A DNA stretch of 6,006 nucleotides, from the NCBI GenBank assembly GCA_007135895.1, contig SLHZ01000030.1, positions 1 to 6,006 on the forward strand. The letters run 5' to 3'. Origin of the DNA: Balneolales bacterium. Its GTDB lineage: Bacteria > Bacteroidota > Rhodothermia > Balneolales > Natronogracilivirgulaceae. The number at the start of each line of letters is the position of its first letter. Within the stretch, counting starts at the first letter, position 1. Under the pieces are notes generated by a model. That model saw only the letters and a list, made by a program, of their open reading frames with translations. It was not told where the DNA came from and did not search any database. Shown piece by piece: positions 1 to 5,732 of this stretch. The translations under genes were made by a program, and so were the position numbers.

Positions 1-2153
1 CCTCAACGGCCCATGCCGGCCAGAAAGCTGACGAGCCGGTATCTGCATCGGTAAACACGGACCAGTCGGTTGCCCAAAGCCAGCCAATTGCGCAAAACCA
101 GTCGCTTGCCCAAAGCCAGCCAATTGCGCAAAACCAGCCGCTTGTTCATAGGCGGCCGGCTGCACAGAGCCGGCAGGACCTGCAGAACGAGCCGGTTATC
201 CGCTATTTCGGTGATCCGGACCGGAACTGGTCTCTGTATACCAGCTATGCCCCGGATGACGAGGCCGGACCGGATCGCTATCCAAACAGGGATTACAACT
301 TTATCACCCAGTACAGCATGCGCATATCCCCGGTTGAAAACGGATACCTGACCGGCATAAATCTTTTTCTGGACGACTTCAGGCCGGGTGGATTCGGCCT
401 TGAGACGGTGGGCTATTATCAGGACGTGGTGGCCTTTGACTGGCCTTTCCCCTTCAACCATGTACCGCAGCTTTTTCTGGGCCATGCCGTGCGTTTTACC
501 GCTCCGGATGAAGGCGGAAGCCTCCAGAAGATCCGTTTTTACAGTGGTCCGGGGACGGTGGTTTCCGGCGGGACACAAGCTGTCGTTCGCATGGAATTCC
601 GGCAGCCTGAGCTGTCCGATGTTTTCTATTATGACCCCTCAATGGGAATTGGTTTTACGTTTAATACCCCGGTGGAGGGTGGTGCCGACGGTAACGATCG
701 GACGGGTTACGGTGTGCGCTTTACTGCTCCGGAGGGCGAAGAAGGATCACTGGCCAGAGCCCTGGATGTATACGTAACGGCCTTCAATCAGTTTATGCCC
801 GGTGCCGACAACCCGCCCGATGATGAACTCAGGGTCCGGCTCTATCAGACGGGCGAAGATGATCTGCCCGAAGGCGAACCTCTTGGTGAAGTCCGTGTCT
901 CCATGCTCGATCTTGAAACGGAGCAATTCAACCGGATTGATCTGCTCGATGCCGGTGTCTATGTCGAAGCAGGTACCGATGTCGTTGCCGCGCTGGACCT
1001 GGTCAAGGTTGGCAACCAGGACCGGATCGGTTTTGCCGGCACTCCTTCGCTTCCCACACCCTTTGAACGCAGCCTGCTCAAGGAGAATGATGAATGGGTC
1101 TCCATCGCCAATAGCGCCTCGTTTGGATCGGGACCCGGTGCGGGCTCCGAACTCTGGATGCACATGCACTTCGAGTCCGGCCCGGTCGTAGATCAGGGAT
1201 CCGAAATAGCAGTGGTCGAGCGTCCGCTAACCGATTTTTCTGCCAGTCAATGGACCGATATCGATCTTTCCGATGAATCGCTGCCGCAGCTGGAGCCCGG
1301 AGAGGACCTGTGGGTCGCAGTAACGCTGCATGATGCCGGTGAAGATGACCTCCTTTCGATGGTTACCGGCGATGCCGAATCAGATCCCCGATACCGTTTC
1401 GCCGCCCTGGTCCAGCAGGAGACCGATGTCTGGAAATATCTGGTCGATACGCAGTTTGACAATGATTATGCTTTTCGTATGGAGGCGGTTTTTGCCACCG
1501 GTACTGCGGACCTGACCGACAACCTGATCCTGGCCCTCTACAGCAGTGATCAGGATAGTTTGCCGGGCTCTTTTCTTAACTTTCATACCACACCCCTTGC
1601 ATCGCTCACCGAGGGCGAATGGAACTATTTCGACGTATCGGAGTGGGAATACATGATGGAAACCGGCCGGGACTTCCATATCGCGGTCACCTCCCAGATA
1701 GAGGATGCGGCCGATGGCTTCGCGCTGCGTTCCGATGCGGGTCGTGCCGGTGAGGAAAAACGTGCCGGCGCTTTCTATGAAAACACGACGGGCTGGACTC
1801 TGCTGGCGGATCGTGAAGGATATGCCAATTATCAGTTTCTGATGGAGGTATTCTACAGTCGGGAGACGTCTGCACGTGATGATATTGCCGGCCGTTTTGC
1901 ACTTCACCCGAACTACCCCAATCCGTTCAACCCGTCCACCATCATTGCTTTTGAGCTGCCGGTGGAACAACAGGTAGTATTGGAGATCTATGATCTGCTT
2001 GGCAACAGGGTGTCGACGTTGGTTGACCGGCACATGGCGGCGGGTTTCCACCGGGTCACCTTTGATGCCGGCGGACTGGCCAGCGGCACCTATATCTGCC
2101 GGCTCAGAGCCGGAGAATTTGTGCAGTCCCAAACGATGATGCTCGTGCGCTGA
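1..2153 (+). CDS. Large secreted modular protein with T9SS C-terminal sorting domain (5'-truncated by window edge)
   Basis: The frame starting at base 3 is open to the TGA at 2151-2153, giving 716 visible residues. The first in-frame ATG is at 318, but the frame is open and protein-like back to the window edge, so the true start is probably upstream. Visible order: a Q-rich hexapeptide repeat (residues 22-45), a linker, then beta-rich modules, then a sorting domain from about residue 628. The modules share a recurring pattern: an LY motif with an acidic DD/DxLP stretch (residues 280 and 512), a Q/E-W/F element followed by [IF]D[LV] (residues 308, 416, 539), a PG/xGxD strand, and a W-rich segment ending in an [RL]ME-like strand. 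There are few Cys. The C-terminus has NYPNPFNPST, then a beta-rich domain ending TMMLVR, as in the T9SS type A sorting (Por secretion tail) family. That family is exported by Sec, then T9SS, to the cell surface or medium. Any catalytic domain (such proteins are often proteases or other hydrolases) would lie off the left edge, so no enzymatic function is assigned. Confidence 0.85.
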   Translation, partial: STAHAGQKADEPVSASVNTDQSVAQSQPIAQNQSLAQSQPIAQNQPLVHRRPAAQSRQDLQNEPVIRYFGDPDRNWSLYTSYAPDDEAGPDRYPNRDYNFITQYSMRISPVENGYLTGINLFLDDFRPGGFGLETVGYYQDVVAFDWPFPFNHVPQLFLGHAVRFTAPDEGGSLQKIRFYSGPGTVVSGGTQAVVRMEFRQPELSDVFYYDPSMGIGFTFNTPVEGGADGNDRTGYGVRFTAPEGEEGSLARALDVYVTAFNQFMPGADNPPDDELRVRLYQTGEDDLPEGEPLGEVRVSMLDLETEQFNRIDLLDAGVYVEAGTDVVAALDLVKVGNQDRIGFAGTPSLPTPFERSLLKENDEWVSIANSASFGSGPGAGSELWMHMHFESGPVVDQGSEIAVVERPLTDFSASQWTDIDLSDESLPQLEPGEDLWVAVTLHDAGEDDLLSMVTGDAESDPRYRFAALVQQETDVWKYLVDTQFDNDYAFRMEAVFATGTADLTDNLILALYSSDQDSLPGSFLNFHTTPLASLTEGEWNYFDVSEWEYMMETGRDFHIAVTSQIEDAADGFALRSDAGRAGEEKRAGAFYENTTGWTLLADREGYANYQFLMEVFYSRETSARDDIAGRFALHPNYPNPFNPSTIIAFELPVEQQVVLEIYDLLGNRVSTLVDRHMAAGFHRVTFDAGGLASGTYICRLRAGEFVQSQTMMLVR
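66..137 (+). repeat. 36-bp tandem duplication encoding a Q-rich hexapeptide repeat
   Basis: Bases 66-101 and 102-137 are identical except at one position (G at 69, C at 105). Each 36-bp copy is itself two diverged 18-bp halves, so the peptide reads as four hexapeptides of the form [SP][VIL]AQ[SN]Q. Degenerate copies flank it: SVNTDQ at 48-65, and PLVHRR beginning at 138. The repeat stays in frame with the large secreted protein and probably forms a flexible, low-complexity linker between an unseen N-terminal domain and the beta modules. Confidence 0.9.
1884..2153 (+). other. Type IX secretion system C-terminal sorting domain (protein domain)
   Basis: This is the last ~88 residues of the large secreted protein. 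It begins near FALHPNYPNPFNPST, where the NYPNPFNPST signature encoded from about 1908 is the hallmark of the domain's first strand. It continues with a hydrophobic strand, an xIYDLLGNxV strand, a GxH-V-FDAGGLxSGTY turn, and a final strand ending MMLVR. Known biology of the family: the domain directs passage through the outer membrane by T9SS and is usually cleaved off, with the protein then attached to the surface or released. No T9SS machinery gene lies in the window. Confidence 0.9.
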
Positions 2154-2282
2154 CATCAAAGGGGAGTCCATGCTTATCTGTGCACCGGTTTCTCTGAAAC
2201 CATGAAAGTGGCACATCCGAAGCCGAAAATAGCGGTGAGAAAGTACATTCATGCGTGAAGCATGCGTGAAATTGCAGGTCGG

Positions 2283-2319
2283 GACCGGTTTGTCCGGTGC
2301 CGGTCTTATGTGTATTTTT
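2283..2319 (+). terminator. Weak candidate intrinsic terminator after the secreted-protein gene
   Basis: Arms GACCGG (2283-2288) and CCGGTC (2300-2305) are perfectly complementary. A shorter alternative, ACCGG-TTTGT-CCGGT, lies inside. A T-rich but interrupted tail follows, ending in five Ts at 2315-2319. It lies 130 bp past the stop codon. The interrupted tail makes this a low-confidence call. Confidence 0.3.
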
Positions 2320-2343
2320 GACTGAGCCCGGAATCCACTCAGA

Positions 2344-2402
2344 TGACCTCTCCGCAGACCAGTTTTTTGGGGAATCGGACGGATCTGCAGGTCAGTTTTT
2401 TT
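2344..2402 (+). terminator. Candidate terminator: bulged stem followed by seven Ts
   Basis: TGACCT (2344-2349) plus GCAGA (2354-2358) pair with TCTGCAGGTCA (2384-2394), giving 11 pairs with a 4-base bulge (2350-2353). The loop is about 25 bases, and T7 follows at 2396-2402. The T-run position is right for rho-independent termination, but the large loop and the bulge weaken the case. It could serve the upstream secreted-protein gene as an alternative to the hairpin at 2283-2319. Confidence 0.3.
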
Positions 2403-2436
2403 GCGGATCCGTTATGCCGGATCAGGGTCCCTGTAC

Positions 2437-2473
2437 ACATTATCTGTTTACATTATCTGTTCACAATCTGTTC
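2437..2473. repeat. Imperfect tandem repeat upstream of glnS
   Basis: Three head-to-tail units, ACATTATCTGTTT (2437-2449), ACATTATCTGTTC (2450-2462) and ACAATCTGTTC (2463-2473), run directly into ACATAAAA. The array ends 29 bp before the glnS start codon, so it probably sits in the promoter or 5' leader. It may be simple slippage or a repeated regulator site; the sequence alone does not decide. Confidence 0.7.
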
Positions 2474-2502
2474 ACATAAAACCGTTTCCAAACCTTTTGC
2501 TC

Positions 2503-4200
2503 ATGTCAGAACCCGATGCTGGAACCCGTTCTCCCCGAAACTTCATTGAGGAAATCATCGAAAAGGATTTGCAGGAGGGGCGCCATGAAACGGTGCTGAC
2601 CCGGTTTCCACCTGAACCCAACGGTTACCTGCACATCGGCCATGCCAAGTCCATTACACTGAATTTCGGTCTGGGAAAGAAATATGGCGGAGAAACCAAC
2701 CTGCGCTTTGATGACACCAATCCGGTTACCGAGACGGTGGAATTCGTGGAGAACATCAAGCAGGATGTGAGATGGCTGGGGTATGAGTGGACCCGCGAGC
2801 GCTATGCCAGCGACTATTTCGAGGACCTCTTTGAAATGGCCATCCGGTTGATTCGCATAGGCCTGGCCTATGTCGACGATTCCACGTCCGAAGAAATCGC
2901 CCGGGGGAAAGGCACACCGACCCGGCCGGGTGAGGAGAGTCCGTACCGCCACCGTTCCCCTGAGGAGAACGAAGATCTGTTCCGGAAGATGCGTGCCGGC
3001 GAGTTTCCCGAGGGCTCCCGCACACTTCGGGCGCGAATCAATATGGCTTCACCCAACATGCTGATGCGTGATCCGGTGATCTATCGCATCAAGTTCGCCT
3101 CCCATCATCGTACCGGTGATGCCTGGTGCATCTATCCCACCTACGACATGGCCCATGGACAGAGCGATGCCATCGAAAAGATCACCCATTCGATCTGTAC
3201 GCTTGAATTCATGCCGCACCGCGAGCTGTACGACTGGTTTATCGAAAAGCTTGAGCTCTATCCTTCGCGCCAGTACGAATTCGCCCGGCTCAATATGTCG
3301 TACACAATCATGAGCAAGCGCCGCCTGCTGAAACTCGTTGAGGGAGGTCATGTCGACGGATGGGATGATCCGCGCATGCCAACCATTTCGGGGCTGCGCC
3401 GCAGAGGTTACACACCCGAGGCGATCCGTGATTTCTGCCAGAGAATCGGGGTGGCCAAGCGGGACAATCTGATTGATGTTTCGCTGCTCGAGTTTTGCGC
3501 AAGAGAACATCTCAACAAGATTGCCATGAGGCGTATGGTGGTTTTTGATCCGGTGCGGCTGGTCATCACCAACTGGCCTGAAGGAACGACCGAAGAAGTA
3601 GAAAGTGAGAATAATCCGGAAGACCCGGCCTCCGGCCATCGCAAGATTCCTTTCGGGAAGGAACTGTACATTGAGCGGGCGGATTTCATGGAAGATCCCC
3701 CGAAAAAATTTTTCCGGCTCGGTCCCGGTCGGTCGGTGCGGCTGAAAAGCGCCTATATCATTACCTGTGATGATTACGAAAAGGATGAAGATGGCCGAAT
3801 CACGGAGATCCGCTGCCGGTACCATGCCGACAGCCGAAGCGGTAGCGACACCTCCGGCATCAAGGCGAAAGGAACCTTGCATTGGGTCAGCATACCGCAT
3901 GCCATTCCCGTCGAGATACGCGAATATGACCGGCTTTTTGTTGTGGAGAACCCGGTTGAAGAGGCCGAAAAACAGGGCAGGGAATTTACCGACCTGATCA
4001 ACACACAGAGCCTCAACATCATAGCCGATGCATGGGCGGAACCCGCTCTGGCTCATGACGACCCGGAAAACTACTTCCAGTTCCTGCGCAAAGGCTATTA
4101 TTACCCGGACACAACCTTCCGGAAAGCCGCTTCCAAACAAAAGCCGTTTTTTAACCGCACCGTCACGCTGCGCGATACCTGGTCGAGAAAAAACCGGTGA
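2503..4200 (+). CDS. glnS: Glutaminyl-tRNA synthetase (GlnRS)
   Basis: Charges tRNA-Gln with glutamine using ATP, in the cytoplasm, for translation. The product is 565 aa, close to E. coli GlnRS (554 aa) and collinear with it from the NFI motif near residue 13 to the C-terminal FNRT-V-LRDTW. Class I synthetase signatures are intact: PPEPNGYLHIGH with HIGH at residues 44-47, FDDTNP at 69-74, CTLEF and YDWF in the catalytic core, MSKR at 270-273 (the KMSKS loop), and WDDPRMPTISGLRRRGY from 287. The C-terminal third matches the anticodon-binding beta-barrels. No YqeY or other appended domain is present. The ATG at 2503 is chosen because homology begins about 12 residues later. The frame is open further upstream through non-coding-looking repeats. 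No Shine-Dalgarno sequence precedes it, unlike serA and pruA here. Presence of GlnRS suggests direct Gln-tRNA charging rather than sole reliance on the GatCAB amidation route. It is convergent with serA. Confidence 0.98.
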   Translation: MSEPDAGTRSPRNFIEEIIEKDLQEGRHETVLTRFPPEPNGYLHIGHAKSITLNFGLGKKYGGETNLRFDDTNPVTETVEFVENIKQDVRWLGYEWTRERYASDYFEDLFEMAIRLIRIGLAYVDDSTSEEIARGKGTPTRPGEESPYRHRSPEENEDLFRKMRAGEFPEGSRTLRARINMASPNMLMRDPVIYRIKFASHHRTGDAWCIYPTYDMAHGQSDAIEKITHSICTLEFMPHRELYDWFIEKLELYPSRQYEFARLNMSYTIMSKRRLLKLVEGGHVDGWDDPRMPTISGLRRRGYTPEAIRDFCQRIGVAKRDNLIDVSLLEFCAREHLNKIAMRRMVVFDPVRLVITNWPEGTTEEVESENNPEDPASGHRKIPFGKELYIERADFMEDPPKKFFRLGPGRSVRLKSAYIITCDDYEKDEDGRITEIRCRYHADSRSGSDTSGIKAKGTLHWVSIPHAIPVEIREYDRLFVVENPVEEAEKQGREFTDLINTQSLNIIADAWAEPALAHDDPENYFQFLRKGYYYPDTTFRKAASKQKPFFNRTVTLRDTWSRKNR

Positions 4201-4213
4201 AAACGTTTGGTGT

Positions 4214-5161
4214 TTAGACGACTTTGTTGCGTACCGTGCCGTTTTGCTTGTAACCGCGCACGATATCAATGGCATCCAGTGCAACGGCATTCTGGGCCTG
4301 TTGCGTACTTGCCCCGATATGATGGGTCACATAAGCACCGGGCAGCTCCTGGAACCGGTTGCTGAAATCGCCGGTCTTGAACTCGGGCTCGTCGTTGAAT
4401 ACATCGATTCCGGCACGCAGGCGACCTGATTTGACCTCGGTGAAGAGGGCCTCTTCATCGACTACACCGGCCCGGGAGGTATTGATGAACATGCTGCCGT
4501 CGGGCAATGCCGCCAGGACCTCAGCGGATATGATGTTCTTCGTCTGCGGGCTCATGGCCAGGTGGACACTCAAGACATCGCACTGAGCGGCCACCTTCTC
4601 AACGTTTTCGGCGTAGGTGACACCCAGTTCTTCGGCACGCTCAGGAGTAAGGGAACGTGACCAGGCCACGACCGGCATGCCGAAAGCGTGTGCACGTTCT
4701 ATGACGGCCTGTCCAATATTGCCCGTTCCAATGATACCCAGTGTTTTGCCAAATACCCCCTCGGCTTTGCTGAAGAGGGCCTTGTTCCATTTTCCGTTGC
4801 GGAAATCGATGATGTTATCGGGAATCTGACGGTCCAGAGAGAGAATCAGTCCCATGGTCAGTTCCGCAACGGCGATGGAGTTCTGTCCCGGACAATTGGC
4901 CACAAAGACCCCGGTCTTGGCGGCTGTTTCCAGATCGATATTATTCACCCCGGCACCGGCCCGGATGATAAGCTTCAGGTTCGGACTGCTCTGAATGCAT
5001 GGTGCCTGGACCTTGGTGGATCGAACGATGAGGACCATGCCCTCAACGCCCTTGTTGAGTTCATCAGCGGTTGCTCCCGGGTTGTTGACCACCTCACAGC
5101 CCAGCTCTTCAAGTTGTTTTTTTGCATGATCCGGCAATTTGTCGGCAAGATAGACTACCAT
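4214..5161 (-). CDS. serA: D-3-phosphoglycerate dehydrogenase, short form without ACT domain
   Basis: Likely oxidises 3-phosphoglycerate to 3-phosphohydroxypyruvate with NAD+, the first step of serine synthesis, in the cytoplasm. The product is 315 aa. It shows the D-isomer 2-hydroxyacid dehydrogenase pattern: VRSTKV at 46-51 (substrate loop), RAGAGVNNID at 67-76, the Rossmann dinucleotide motif GTGNIG at 145-150, then the catalytic triad Arg230 in NTSRAG, Glu258 in DVFNDEP and His281 in HHIGAS. The spacing between these is like that of E. coli SerA. The C-terminal ASB/ACT regulatory region of the 410-aa E. coli enzyme is absent, so serine feedback through ACT is not expected. The ATG at 5161 is chosen because AAAGGAG (complement of 5168-5174) lies 6 bp upstream and the fold starts there; the open frame continuing upstream to 5374 is not protein-like. 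The exact substrate could be another 2-hydroxyacid, but RAGAGVNNID favours phosphoglycerate. A weak promoter candidate on the minus strand is TTGAAT (5225-5230) with TACGAA (5202-5207), 17 bp apart. Confidence 0.87.
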   Translation of the reverse strand: MVVYLADKLPDHAKKQLEELGCEVVNNPGATADELNKGVEGMVLIVRSTKVQAPCIQSSPNLKLIIRAGAGVNNIDLETAAKTGVFVANCPGQNSIAVAELTMGLILSLDRQIPDNIIDFRNGKWNKALFSKAEGVFGKTLGIIGTGNIGQAVIERAHAFGMPVVAWSRSLTPERAEELGVTYAENVEKVAAQCDVLSVHLAMSPQTKNIISAEVLAALPDGSMFINTSRAGVVDEEALFTEVKSGRLRAGIDVFNDEPEFKTGDFSNRFQELPGAYVTHHIGASTQQAQNAVALDAIDIVRGYKQNGTVRNKVV

Positions 5162-5244
5162 GGTTCGCTCCTTTCTTTTGATTGTTGGAATAATGTTGTT
5201 TTTCGTACTAACAGAATGAAATGGATTCAATATGTGTAGAAAAG

Positions 5245-5279
5245 CGGTTCCAATGGAGATATTACTACCTTTGGAACCG
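5245..5279. promoter_or_regulatory. Inverted repeat (dyad) upstream of serA, possible operator or leader hairpin
   Basis: Arms CGGTTCCAA (5245-5253) and TTGGAACCG (5271-5279) are perfectly complementary. After one T-T mismatch, two further G-C pairs (5255-5256 with 5268-5269) extend the stem, leaving an 11-base loop at 5257-5267. On the minus strand the stem is followed by CTTTTCT, a weak T-tract. It lies 84-118 bp upstream of the serA start. It could be an operator for a dimeric regulator or a hairpin terminator for minus-strand transcription entering from the right. Which role applies is inference. Confidence 0.6.
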
Positions 5280-5382
5280 GAAATCAAACGTAATCGTCCG
5301 TGTCGGCAGGAGAGCGCGTTATTCACGCCAAACTCTTCGGGATAAGGTCCGGGCATCAGCCGTTCCCGCCTCACTATGCAAA

Positions 5383-5528
5383 GTACAAGGTGATCCAGGC
5401 GAAGTACAAGGTGATCCAGGCGAAGTACAAGGTGATCCTGGCGAAGTACAAGGTGATCTGTGCAAAGTACAAGGTGATCTGTGCAAAGTACAAGGTGATC
5501 AGGCAGAGTACAAGGTGATCCAGCCGGA
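5383..5528. repeat. Iteron-like array: seven direct repeats of a 13-nt core at 21-bp spacing
   Basis: The core GTACAAGGTGATC occurs seven times without a mismatch, starting at 5383, 5404, 5425, 5446, 5467, 5488 and 5508. Periods are 21 bp five times and 20 bp once. The 8-base spacers vary: CAGGCGAA twice, CTGGCGAA, TGTGCAAA twice, AGGCAGA (7 bases), CAGCCGGA. The eight bases before the first core (TATGCAAA) resemble the TGTGCAAA spacer. Each core holds GTAC and GATC palindromes. The 21-bp period is about two DNA turns, so all cores face the same side of the helix. Possible roles are a multi-site regulator-binding array for serA/pruA, iterons, or a minisatellite. The sequence does not say which. 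Confidence 0.95.
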
Positions 5529-5630
5529 TTATGGTGTCTTTCAGGATCTTTTATAAAGGGGATGACTGGTTTATCGGAAGATAAAGGTCAGAAAGAATAT
5601 GCCGATCTGGTATAAAAACTGTCACTTTTA

Positions 5631-5658
5631 TTGGTATTGTAAATTGAGGATGTATTAT
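5631..5658 (+). promoter_or_regulatory. Candidate promoter for pruA
   Basis: A TTGGTA box (5631-5636) and a TATTAT box (5653-5658) are separated by 16 bp, inside an AT-rich tract, about 75 bp before the pruA ATG. The -10 box matches the general sigma-70 consensus at five of six positions. Bacteroidota often use a different consensus (TTTG and TAnnTTTG), and the match to that is only partial (TATTTTG just downstream), so this call is tentative. Confidence 0.3.
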
Positions 5659-5720
5659 TTTGTGACCATTCTGATTTGTTTCGAACGGTAATATTTATAA
5701 ACGGTGATTGAACCATAAAA

Positions 5721-5727
5721 AAAGGAG
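5721..5727 (+). promoter_or_regulatory. Strong Shine-Dalgarno site for pruA
   Basis: AAAGGAG sits 5 bases before the ATG at 5733 and fixes that start codon. The same heptamer precedes serA on the minus strand (complement of 5168-5174, 6-base spacing). Confidence 0.85.
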
Positions 5728-5732
5728 CTGGC

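Larger units (their letters stand above)
2154..2502. other. Intergenic region between the secreted-protein gene and glnS
   Basis: These 349 bases hold no convincing gene; the short open frames here lack ribosome-binding sites and recognisable protein. Visible contents are: an 11-bp direct duplication (2250-2270), a short GC hairpin with a T-rich tail (2283-2319), a bulged inverted repeat followed by seven Ts (2344-2402), a perfect 6-bp-arm hairpin (2406-2423, arms GATCCG and CGGATC, six-base loop), and a 13/13/11-bp imperfect tandem repeat (2437-2473). The region must terminate the upstream gene and drive glnS. No clear -35/-10 pair with good spacing was found for glnS. Confidence 0.6.
5162..5732. 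other. Divergent intergenic region between serA and pruA
   Basis: These 571 bases lie between two divergently transcribed genes and hold both 5' control regions. From left to right: the serA ribosome-binding site and leader, a strong dyad at 5245-5279, a featureless ~100-bp stretch, a seven-unit 21-bp repeat array at 5383-5528, and an AT-rich tract (about 5590-5720) leading to the pruA ribosome-binding site. Two of three plus-strand frames through the array are open only because the 21-bp period is a multiple of three; no convincing gene is present. Confidence 0.7.

Noticed and set aside
318..2153. Start of the secreted-protein gene at ATG 318
   Set aside because: The frame is open and encodes plausible repeat and linker sequence back to the window edge, and a T9SS cargo needs an N-terminal signal peptide that is not seen after 318.
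1380..2252. Minus-strand open frame (290 codons) opposite the secreted-protein gene
   Set aside because: A shadow of the T9SS protein frame; the plus-strand product has clear domains and this one has none.
2406..2423. Perfect GATCCG/CGGATC hairpin as a terminator
   Set aside because: The T-run lies upstream of the stem on the plus strand and becomes an A-run after it on the minus strand, so neither orientation gives a terminator.
3049..4290. Long minus-strand open frame (413 codons) opposite glnS
   Set aside because: It is antisense to a certain glnS, overlaps the end of serA, and its protein shows no family features.
5162..5374. N-terminal extension of serA back to a start at 5374
   Set aside because: The extra residues resemble translated non-coding DNA and include the dyad, while ATG 5161 has an ideal AAAGGAG site and matches the family's N-terminus.
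5300..5518. Second overlapping open frame giving YKVIQAK-type heptapeptide repeats
   Set aside because: GTG start without a ribosome-binding site; an artefact of the stop-free tandem repeat.
5383..5528. CRISPR array
   Set aside because: The 13-base repeats and 7-8-base spacers are far too short, several spacers are identical, and no cas gene is present.
5221..5556. 111-codon plus-strand open frame across the dyad and the 21-bp array
   Set aside because: It has no ribosome-binding site, contains the dyad, and its repeat reading frame shifts at the 20-bp unit. The array leaves two plus-strand frames open simply because its period is divisible by three. The resulting peptide matches nothing I recognise.
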